Source: a bacterium
GTDB taxonomy: Bacteria > Bacillota > Clostridia > Oscillospirales > Acutalibacteraceae
Assembly: GCA_020625875.1 (NCBI GenBank)
Contig: JAHLAX010000052.1
Location: forward strand, 1-34,914
Length of the DNA: 34,914 bases
Reading direction: 5' to 3'
The number at the start of each line of letters is the position of its first letter. Position 1 is the stretch's first letter. Below the pieces are notes generated by a model. That model was not told the DNA's origin, made no database searches, and worked only from the letters and a program-made list of their open reading frames with translations. The position numbers and the translations under genes were made by a program. Shown piece after piece: positions 15,507 through 22,567 of this stretch.

Positions 15507-18490
15507 CGTTTTCTCCTGAACATACTCTTAACCATGTCAAAGAAGTTCTTTTTATCGGACAATTCTATTCTCAGGTCTTCAATCAGAACGTCCTCCTGAG
15601 AGTTGTGAGAAACGAGCGCCTGAGCGGTCGCCACAAATATATTCTTGAATCTTTCTATGCTCGAATCCTCATAACGGCTCGCCGCGTAGTCTATCATAAG
15701 CACAAGTCCCTCGGCGCCGTCGAGGATTTCCATATCGAGGATGGTCTGTGAAGCCGCCTGATTCTGTCTGATGTCGATGGTCTCAACGTCCATATCCTCA
15801 AAACCGCCCAAATCGCGAATATCCTGCTGATAGAGCAGATACGCGGTATCGCCGCTGACTACCTCTCTGTCCTTTTCAACATACGGGTAACAGCTGTGCT
15901 CGATGCCCTTCTGAACCTGCTCGTGAACGCTCTGGAACGCGTCGCGCAAGGTCATATCTTTAGTCAGGCACAAGCCTACGGGCAAGTCGCGGAACAGAAG
16001 TCCGACGGACGACATACTGTGCATATCCTCACGTCCGTTATATATCCACGACAGCTTGATGTTGTCCTTGTTGTTATAAACAGCGATAGCAAGCGCCGCC
16101 GCGGTAATAAAGAACTCGTTGCGGCTGATTCTGTACTGCTTTTCCATAGCCTTCATCTGGGGCTGCTCGATGCCGAGGGGAGCGAAAATCTCGCCCATTT
16201 CGTTCTCGCGCGACTCATGGTCGGTGTCAGGATAGCAGGACCACTCTATGCCGTCATAGGTGTTTTCAAAGTAGCGCTTGCTCTCCTCGTAGTAATCAGT
16301 TTTTTCTTCGTCCTCGCGCTTCTGGAGCATAAGGTAATAATAGTCGGGGTCGGGAAGCATACCCATATAAATCTTGCCGACGTTATTCATAAACAGCTTG
16401 AGCGAGGTTCCGTCGAACAGAGTGTGATGAACGTCAAAGAAGATATATCCGTTCTTCTCTGTTTCGAACACGCGGCAGCGATAGAGGCTTCCGCCGATAA
16501 TCTTAAACGGCTGTACAAGCGTATCCTTAAGACAGTCGAACTCAAATTCGGTCATTTCCTCCACGACAATATCCTTTAGGATTTCGGGAGTATATTTCTG
16601 AACAATATCGCCGTCCTCGTTAAAGCGGAAGGTGGTGAGAATCGCGGGGTGATTCTTGATAGCCGTCTGCATCGCGTCGGCGAGCTTCTGCATCTCGAAC
16701 AAATCCTTGTCGACCTTGAGCATCGAAAAAAGGTTATACATGGTTGACCTCGGCGTATAGAGCTGATAGTCGACCATATAAAGCTGCTCGGTTGTCAGCG
16801 GATGTTCGCTCTTCATCGCTCTGGCGTTCTTTATATCCGCGGATTCGCCGTCATCATTGGCGTGTTTTTCCTCATAGAGCGCGGCAATCTTCTCGGGAGT
16901 ACGTCCGCGGAAGATTTCGCCCGCGTTAAGCCCTGGGAGAGCGCTCTCAACAATCAGCTTAATCGAGGTGAGCGAATCGCCGCCGAGCTCATAAAAGTCG
17001 TCGCGGATACCCACCTGCTCGAGCTTAAGTACCTTAGCCATAGCGTCACAGAGCTTTTGTTGAGTTTCATTCTCAGGAGGAGCGTACTCGCTCTTAAAGC
17101 TCTTGGTATCGGGCTCGGGGAGAGCCTTTCTGTCCATCTTGCCGTTTGATTTGAGCGGTACCTTGTCTATCTTTATGTAGTAGGAGGGTATCATATAATA
17201 CGGCAGACGCTTTGAGAGCTCCTCGCGCATCTTGTCGCTGTCAACCTCAACATCCTCGGTGTAATAGGCGCAAAGATAGCTCTTGCCGTTATTGTCAAAG
17301 CCCTTAGCCGCCGCCCATTTTATGCCGAGCACCTGCTTGACAGAGGCTTCAATCTCGGCGGGCTCGATGCGGTTGCCGTTAATTTTAATCATATCGTTGG
17401 AGCGTCCGAGCAGGACATAATCTCCGTTTTCGTCCTTACGGGCGAGGTCGCCTGTGTGATAAACACCGTTCACGAAGGCTTTTTCGGTCTCCTCGGGCAG
17501 GTTTATATAACCGCGCGCGTAGGGGTTATCAAAGCAGAGCTCGCCTGTTTCGCCGTGCTCTACCTCGTTGCCGTCTTCGTCAAGAAGATAAATCTTTGTG
17601 TCAATCTCGGGTTTACCTATGGGGCAGGTATCATAAGCCTTGTCAATCTTAAACACGCCTACAGCGAAACCGCTTTCGGAAGCCGCGTATATATTGATTA
17701 AATCAAGATTCTTATTATATATATTGTTAGCGGGCTCGCTGCCCACAAAAAGCATCCTTAAGAACGGTCCTGTCTGGTTGCCGAGCATACGCACGTATGA
17801 GGGCGTAAGGAAAGTAACCGATATTCTTTTCTCAATAAAGAACTTTTTGAGCAACATCGGGTTTTTAATGGTGGCGTAGCTGACGACAAAGGTCTTACCG
17901 CCCATGATACTGAGCGCTTTGAGAATAACGATTACCGACGCAACAAAGTTCAAAGGAGCGAGCAAAGCGAGCCTGTCCTTGCCTGTAAAGGGATTTTGTC
18001 CGTCGATTTTTACAGATTCGATACTCTGGTTAAGGTTGCCGTATTCGTGCAGAACGCCCTTGGGGTTGCCCGTCGTACCCGAGGTATAAATCGCGTACGC
18101 GGCGTCATGCTCACCCACAGTTTCGTGTCCGCCGCGAGGCTCAACAGACATAATCTCCTCCCAGTTCTCTGAGGAAATCTCAATACTGCAGCCACAGTCC
18201 TCGCGGATATAGGCGATTCTCTCGGGAGCGTAGGTATCCTCAACAAGCGCCCACGCGGCGCCCGCCTTCCACACGCCTATCATAGTGATTATGGGCAGAA
18301 CGCCTCGGGGAAGATTAATGAGCACAAAATCCTCCCTGCCCACTCCCTTATCTTTCAGATACGCGTAAACACGTCCGCTCATATCGTCAAGATTAGAGTA
18401 GGTTATGCCCTTTGTGTGGGATTCATCATAGAGTATCGGCGAGTTAGGTTTTTCGCTTGTATATTTTTCAAGCAACTCAATTATAGTCAT
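15503..18490 (-). CDS. Single-module NRPS-like protein: adenylation - carrier - condensation
   Basis: This 995-residue protein has an adenylation domain (about 1-460), a phosphopantetheine carrier domain (about 473-543) and a condensation domain (about 560-980). The adenylation motifs are present: A3 YTSGTTGNPKGV (135-146), A5 NIYAASESG (266-274), A7 YHTGDLA (344-350), A8 NGNRIEPAEIE (371-381) and A10 NGKMDRKALP (449-458, catalytic Lys451). The carrier serine is Ser506 in LGGDS. The condensation motif is complete, HHTLFDG (688-694). At A4 the usual FDxS reads FVAS (182-185), so the Asp that holds an alpha-amino group is missing, hinting at a substrate that is not an ordinary amino acid. There is no thioesterase or reductase domain. 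The coupled carboxylesterase and the MATE exporter of the same gene run are natural candidates for release and export. AAAGGAG precedes the ATG. Confidence 0.92.
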   Translation of the reverse strand: MTIIELLEKYTSEKPNSPILYDESHTKGITYSNLDDMSGRVYAYLKDKGVGREDFVLINLPRGVLPIITMIGVWKAGAAWALVEDTYAPERIAYIREDCGCSIEISSENWEEIMSVEPRGGHETVGEHDAAYAIYTSGTTGNPKGVLHEYGNLNQSIESVKIDGQNPFTGKDRLALLAPLNFVASVIVILKALSIMGGKTFVVSYATIKNPMLLKKFFIEKRISVTFLTPSYVRMLGNQTGPFLRMLFVGSEPANNIYNKNLDLINIYAASESGFAVGVFKIDKAYDTCPIGKPEIDTKIYLLDEDGNEVEHGETGELCFDNPYARGYINLPEETEKAFVNGVYHTGDLARKDENGDYVLLGRSNDMIKINGNRIEPAEIEASVKQVLGIKWAAAKGFDNNGKSYLCAYYTEDVEVDSDKMREELSKRLPYYMIPSYYIKIDKVPLKSNGKMDRKALPEPDTKSFKSEYAPPENETQQKLCDAMAKVLKLEQVGIRDDFYELGGDSLTSIKLIVESALPGLNAGEIFRGRTPEKIAALYEEKHANDDGESADIKNARAMKSEHPLTTEQLYMVDYQLYTPRSTMYNLFSMLKVDKDLFEMQKLADAMQTAIKNHPAILTTFRFNEDGDIVQKYTPEILKDIVVEEMTEFEFDCLKDTLVQPFKIIGGSLYRCRVFETEKNGYIFFDVHHTLFDGTSLKLFMNNVGKIYMGMLPDPDYYYLMLQKREDEEKTDYYEESKRYFENTYDGIEWSCYPDTDHESRENEMGEIFAPLGIEQPQMKAMEKQYRISRNEFFITAAALAIAVYNNKDNIKLSWIYNGREDMHSMSSVGLLFRDLPVGLCLTKDMTLRDAFQSVHEQVQKGIEHSCYPYVEKDREVVSGDTAYLLYQQDIRDLGGFEDMDVETIDIRQNQAASQTILDMEILDGAEGLVLMIDYAASRYEDSSIERFKNIFVATAQALVSHNSQEDVLIEDLRIELSDKKNFFDMVKSMFRRKR

Positions 18491-18501
18491 TTTCTTCTCC
18501 T

Positions 18502-18798
18502 TTATTCTATTGTAAGAATCTCAGAAAAGCCCGTAACTTCAAAAATATCGCTGACAATCTCATTGACGCCAGTAATCTTCATCGATCCCTTAGCCGCCAT
18601 AGTCTTGTGCAGGGTGAGAAGAACACGCAAGCCCGCTGAAGAAATGTAGTTCAGCTGTGAAAAATCGAGAGTGAGCTCTGTCACGCCATCAAGATCAGCC
18701 TTAACCTCTTTTTCAAACTGCTCGGCTGTAGCTGTATCAACTCTGCCCTCTACGCTTGCAATTAAAGCGCTTCCGTTCTTTTTCTTGTTAACTGTCAT
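18502..18798 (-). CDS. STAS-domain anti-anti-sigma factor (RsbV/SpoIIAA-like)
   Basis: This 98-residue protein is a single STAS domain. The phosphorylation site is in YISSAGLRVL (51-60), at Ser53 or Ser54 by comparison with SpoIIAA. It is the switch protein of a partner-switching circuit: phosphorylated by an RsbW-type kinase, dephosphorylated by a SpoIIE-type phosphatase, and free to sequester the kinase when unphosphorylated. Both partner types are in the same gene run, and a second GHKL domain is fused to the exporter gene directly upstream (24 bp away). The NRPS gene follows after 11 bp. Confidence 0.93.
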   Translation of the reverse strand: MTVNKKKNGSALIASVEGRVDTATAEQFEKEVKADLDGVTELTLDFSQLNYISSAGLRVLLTLHKTMAAKGSMKITGVNEIVSDIFEVTGFSEILTIE

Positions 18799-18822
18799 AA
18801 TTTGTATCTCCTTTTAAAAAAT

Positions 18823-20592
18823 TTACAATTTTATAATAAGGTTGTTTAGCTCCATTGTGTTGAGATAATCAACCTTCTCAGCCATTTTACATACCATACG
18901 AATTCCGATGTTGGCGGTCGGGTCGTCGGTTTCGTGGAGTTTAATCCACTCTGTCGGGTCAAAAAGCCTGCAGTTGTCTCTGAAGCGCAGCGTCCAGCCG
19001 TCAGAAAGCTTTATAACCCTTATATCTATGCTGTGATTCTTGCCGTCAGAAAAGCCGAACTTAACGATGTTGTTGCTCAGCTCTTCGACAAACAGCGGCA
19101 CAAGCGTCGCGATTTTAGCCGAGGCATTTTTCTTCTCACAAAAGCTTTGCACAGCCTCGCTCGCGGGGATAATCTCGCTCTGCTCAGTGATAGAAACCTC
19201 AAACAAATCTTCTTCACCAACTCCGAAATCGTCCTTGAGGAACACGAAGTCGCCGAATCCGCGCGGGAATCCTTTTTTGCGTACAGCGGCGAGAACAAAA
19301 ATTGTTATCAGCGAAACACTCTCGCCGATTATGAAGCAGAGCCACACAGCGTCCGCCTGAAGAATTCCGAACAGCGCCAGCGCGGGCAGAACCATAAACA
19401 CAAAGCCCTGCAAAAAGCAGAATATATTGGACAGCGCCATACGCCTCATACCCTGAGTGTAATAGACGAAGCCCGTGTTAATCCCGTAGAAAATTATGCT
19501 TAGCGCGTAAAAGCGCAATCCGCGCGCCGCGAGCTCCGTCATCTTCGCTCCCTCTGAGGAGCCGAACACGCCCGCAATCACATCCGCGAACACTAAAAGC
19601 ATCACCGTCAGCGCGGCTCCCGTCACTATGGCGGTCTTGACCGAAATACTCACAAGGTGCTTTGCGGCTGTTCTGTCCTGCTCTCCGAGCACCATACCAG
19701 CTATCATCGCGGTAGTCAGCCCCACGCCAATCATCACTGAGGATGTAAAGTTGAACACGGTATTCAAGATTCCGAAAGCCGCCACAGCCGTACTCGAAAG
19801 CGCGGTGGCTACGAGCACGCTGTTGAGCACCGCGTTTCTCAGCATTGACGAAACCGAGCCCATAGCGGACGGTGTTCCCGTGGAGAGAATATCAACCATA
19901 TCCTTACGCTTAAGCCCTTTGAGCGAGAACCTGAATATGATGTCTTTTTTGGTGAAATGCAGCAGCATTATAATCAACGCCGCCAGATAACTAACCGAGG
20001 TCGCCAAGCCCATTCCGAGCATACCCCAGTGGAGCACCAGAGCGTTTAAGAAGTCGCCCGCAATATCGAGCGCGGTCATAACGACAACCGCGACAATTAC
20101 ACGGTTGGGGTCGCCGTCGAGCCTCATAAGCGAATTGAACTCAAATAACAAAAGCAGCGACGGAAACGCGAAAATCAGCCCGAGCAGATAGTCCGAAGCC
20201 AGCGGCAGAAGATGAGCCGACTTGCCCCTCGCTCCGAGCAGCACACAGATGTTGCTCCTGAAAACGCCGAAGACTATCATCATCAGCGCCGAAACCACTA
20301 TAGTGATAACTATGCACATCGAGAAAACCCTGCGCGCCTTGTCAGCCCTGCCCGCTCCCAGATGCTGGGCGCAGACAACCTGAGCTCCTGTGGCGAGAAT
20401 ACCGCTGAACGCCGTAGCGAGGTTAATAACGGGAGCTATAAGCCCATATGACGCCATACAGTCCTCACCGAGAAAGCGACCGATTATGATACCGTCGACC
20501 ACTACACCGACCATTGTGGCTACAACCGCCGCTATTATACTGATGACAGAATAGCTGAAAAGCCTGCTTATAATTTTGCCGTTACTTTTCAT
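18823..20592 (-). CDS. MATE-family exporter fused to a C-terminal RsbW-type GHKL ATPase domain
   Basis: This 589-residue protein starts with a MATE multidrug/toxin exporter of about 445 residues (two MatE halves, about twelve hydrophobic helices). It ends with a GHKL ATPase domain (about 460-589). In that domain the N-box is EELSNNIVKF (503-512), the G1 box RDNCRLFDP (538-546, with Cys instead of the usual Gly after DN) and the G2 region NIGIRMV (561-567). MATE proteins exchange Na+ or H+ for organic substrates and need no nucleotide, so an attached anti-sigma-type ATPase domain suggests either gating by a STAS protein or a kinase tethered to the transporter. The STAS gene is next in the run (24 bp). 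The fusion is one uninterrupted frame; a frame error joining two genes is unlikely. An AGGATG site precedes the ATG. Confidence 0.9.
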   Translation of the reverse strand: MKSNGKIISRLFSYSVISIIAAVVATMVGVVVDGIIIGRFLGEDCMASYGLIAPVINLATAFSGILATGAQVVCAQHLGAGRADKARRVFSMCIVITIVVSALMMIVFGVFRSNICVLLGARGKSAHLLPLASDYLLGLIFAFPSLLLLFEFNSLMRLDGDPNRVIVAVVVMTALDIAGDFLNALVLHWGMLGMGLATSVSYLAALIIMLLHFTKKDIIFRFSLKGLKRKDMVDILSTGTPSAMGSVSSMLRNAVLNSVLVATALSSTAVAAFGILNTVFNFTSSVMIGVGLTTAMIAGMVLGEQDRTAAKHLVSISVKTAIVTGAALTVMLLVFADVIAGVFGSSEGAKMTELAARGLRFYALSIIFYGINTGFVYYTQGMRRMALSNIFCFLQGFVFMVLPALALFGILQADAVWLCFIIGESVSLITIFVLAAVRKKGFPRGFGDFVFLKDDFGVGEEDLFEVSITEQSEIIPASEAVQSFCEKKNASAKIATLVPLFVEELSNNIVKFGFSDGKNHSIDIRVIKLSDGWTLRFRDNCRLFDPTEWIKLHETDDPTANIGIRMVCKMAEKVDYLNTMELNNLIIKL

Positions 20593-20612
20593 TAATTCAC
20601 ATCCTATTATGC

Positions 20613-20641
20613 ATTATTAATATAATTTTATCATAGTGCAA
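20613..20641 (-). promoter_or_regulatory. Possible promoter of the MATE/NRPS gene run
   Basis: The minus strand reads TTGCAC (20636-20641), 17 bp, AATAAT (20613-20618), about 20 bp before the start of the exporter gene. The -10 is good but the -35 is weak and the region is very AT-rich, so this is tentative. Confidence 0.3.
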
Positions 20642-20723
20642 AAGATTATTCTATCTATTAAAGAATTATAATAATTACAATTATGTTTTTTTAGTTTTAT
20701 ACAGACATTTTGACAAGCCAAAA

Positions 20724-20929
20724 GGGCGACCTCACGGTCGCCCCTGTACAGCCTCCCTTTGCGAAAGGGAGGTGGCAATTCGCTTGCGAATTGACGGTGG
20801 GATTGAAACTTCCATTTGTGTCATTCTGAGGAGCATAGCGACGAAGAATCTTTAAAGATCCTTCGCTTACGCTCAGGATGACAGATGGAAACGCCAAGTT
20901 GATTTCCTCCCCCCTTAGTTTAAGGGGGG
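20724..20929. repeat. Composite of intergenic palindromic repeats
   Basis: Five inverted repeats lie head to tail in the divergent spacer. They are GGGCGACC/GGTCGCCC (20724-20743), CCTCCCTTT/AAAGGGAGG (20752-20772), CAATTCGC/GCGAATTG (20776-20793), a long imperfect palindrome with GTCATTCTGAG and CTCAGGATGAC ends (20820-20882), and CCCCCCTTA/TAAGGGGGG (20909-20929). The long palindrome resembles mobile REP/MITE-like intergenic repeats common in many bacterial genomes. The other bases of the 20593-21188 spacer contain no gene I can support. Confidence 0.75.
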
Positions 20930-21067
20930 CTTCGGAGCAACTTTTTTATAATTTACATTATACCACAAGCCTCTCAGAAAATGTGCACAAAATTCCACAT
21001 CATCATTTGTGTAAACCATACAACAGCAAACCGTCACTCAAACAGTCCGATGTTTAAAAAGTGAATA

Positions 21068-21105
21068 AAAAGTACTGATATTTGGTGAGATATATTAGTA
21101 CTTTT
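21068..21105. promoter_or_regulatory. 14-bp inverted repeat directly upstream of the V-ATPase -35
   Basis: AAAAGTACTGATAT (21068-21081) pairs with ATATTAGTACTTTT (21092-21105) across a 10-nt loop with one G-U pair. It ends 4 bp before the -35 hexamer of the V-ATPase promoter. It could be an operator or a weak terminator of upstream read-through. Confidence 0.45.
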
Positions 21106-21109
21106 AATA

Positions 21110-21138
21110 TTGCAAAATGCGCTTCATTGTGATAAAAT
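21110..21138 (+). promoter_or_regulatory. Promoter of the V-type ATPase operon
   Basis: TTGCAA (21110-21115), 17 bp, TAAAAT (21133-21138). Start near 21145 gives a leader of about 44 nt with GAGGTGAGG before the first gene. Confidence 0.65.
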
Positions 21139-21188
21139 TTACTGATATAGATACTTATCATAAGTAAGAAAGACAAGAGGTGAGGATT

Positions 21189-21497
21189 TTGCAGGATATG
21201 ATACGACGAATTGTCGAGGCTGACTCTAAGGCTAAGGAGCTCGAGGAAGCCAACCGCAAGGCCGCCGAAAAAGAAAGAGAAAAAATCGACGAGGAAGTCA
21301 AGGCGATTCATCAGAAATATATGGATGACGCTCAGAACGAAATCGAAAAAACCGCCACATACCTTGAAAAACGCACGGCAAAGAAGCTCGCGGACGCTAA
21401 GGCTAAACAGGAATCAACCCTGATTAAGCTCAAATCCGACTACGAGCAGAACCGCGACAGATGGGTTGACGAGATTTTTGAGCGTGTAACCAACTGA
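21189..21497 (+). CDS. V-type ATPase peripheral-stalk subunit (H/G type)
   Basis: This 102-residue charged protein is almost entirely predicted coiled coil (Glu/Lys/Ala heptads through residue 80). It matches the archaeal/bacterial H (AhaH-like, NtpF position) stalk subunit that pairs with subunit E to hold the A3B3 head against the membrane subunit I. It is the first gene of the operon and 16 bp before subunit C. A GTG at 21180 lies inside the ribosome binding site GAGGTGAGG, so the TTG at 21189 is preferred; an ATG at 21198 is the other option. The protein is too short and simple for naming by sequence alone; operon position carries much of the call. Confidence 0.8.
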   Translation: MQDMIRRIVEADSKAKELEEANRKAAEKEREKIDEEVKAIHQKYMDDAQNEIEKTATYLEKRTAKKLADAKAKQESTLIKLKSDYEQNRDRWVDEIFERVTN

Positions 21498-21513
21498 AGG
21501 AAGGTGTTTTATT

Positions 21514-22548
21514 ATGCCAACCACATCCTACGCCGTACTCGCTAAGGCGAGGTCAAAGTACGGGCGGTTTCTGACTGAGCGCGACTACTCAAATATTCTG
21601 GCGTGTCAGAGCGTCGCCGAGGTTTTGGTGTATCTCAAATCCCACACTCACTTCGCCTCTGTACTCTCTGAGGTCAACGAGCGCGACGTTCACCGAGGTC
21701 ATCTGGAGCAGCTTTTGCGTCAATATCTTTTCAACGAGTTTGACACGCTGTGCCGCTATGACTCGAGTATGAGCGCGGGCTTTTCGAGTTATATAATCGA
21801 AAAAACCGAGATTGAGCAGATTATACGCTTTTTAGTGCTTCTGAACTCCAACTCGACCGAAAAGTTTATTTTTCAGTTCCCCGCGTTTTTAGCGAAACAC
21901 ACTCAGCTCGACATCAACAAGCTCGCTAACGCCGACAACTACGACGAGTTTCTGACAGCGCTTAAGAACACCGACTATTACGATATACTCGTAATCTACA
22001 GACCCGACAAAAAGGGCAGGCTGCCTGTGTCGGATATTGAGAACAAGCTCTACGCCCGTCTCTACAAAAACATCACAAATCTAATCGACAAAAAGACAAA
22101 GGGCAGCGAGCGCCGAGAGCTGATAGCTCTGTTCCAGACGATTAACGACTACACCATTTTTTCGAGAATCCTAAGGCTTAAAAAATACTATCATACGTCG
22201 CCCGAGGCTATTAGGAGCGACATTATGCCCGAGTATTGCAGCTTAAATTCCAGGGTTATCGACAAGATGTGCCGCGCTGAAACTCCCGAAGAGGTCTTTA
22301 AGATTATGCAAAGCACAAGCCGCGGGCGAACGATGGGCAAGCTCGGCTATACAAACGCCGACGATATAATCCCCCGCGTTCAGTACCGTATGGCTAAGAA
22401 GAATATTCATTTATCAAACAATCCTTCGGTCGTAATGATTTCGTTTATGTTTCTGTCCGAAATTGAGCGTATGAACGTCATAAGTCTCATTGAGGGCATT
22501 CGTTATCAACTCGACCCCAATATTATCAAGTCAATGATTATACACTGA
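21514..22548 (+). CDS. ntpC: V-type ATPase subunit C (d)
   Basis: This 344-residue soluble protein, about the usual length for the family, is the cap that joins the central stalk (D/F) to the rotating K ring. The N-terminal TSYAVLAKARSKYGRFLTER segment and repeated helical bundles with YxxI-type segments are typical. A GAAGGAAGG site precedes the ATG. It sits between the stalk subunit gene (16 bp) and subunit I gene (19 bp). Confidence 0.9.
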   Translation: MPTTSYAVLAKARSKYGRFLTERDYSNILACQSVAEVLVYLKSHTHFASVLSEVNERDVHRGHLEQLLRQYLFNEFDTLCRYDSSMSAGFSSYIIEKTEIEQIIRFLVLLNSNSTEKFIFQFPAFLAKHTQLDINKLANADNYDEFLTALKNTDYYDILVIYRPDKKGRLPVSDIENKLYARLYKNITNLIDKKTKGSERRELIALFQTINDYTIFSRILRLKKYYHTSPEAIRSDIMPEYCSLNSRVIDKMCRAETPEEVFKIMQSTSRGRTMGKLGYTNADDIIPRVQYRMAKKNIHLSNNPSVVMISFMFLSEIERMNVISLIEGIRYQLDPNIIKSMIIH

Positions 22549-22567
22549 CAAAAGAGGTGAATTAGAT

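Noticed and set aside
18823..20592. MATE-GHKL fusion considered as a frame error joining two genes
   Set aside because: The frame is continuous through the linker, with no internal ribosome binding site and start at the domain boundary that I can see.
13432..20592. A sigma factor gene expected beside the switch genes
   Set aside because: Every frame of useful length in this stretch is accounted for by other genes; none has sigma-70 region 2 or 4 features.
20697..20897. A 66-codon minus-strand open frame in the spacer upstream of the exporter
   Set aside because: It is a translation of the palindromic repeat block, has no ribosome binding site and matches the kind of false frame such repeats give in many genomes.
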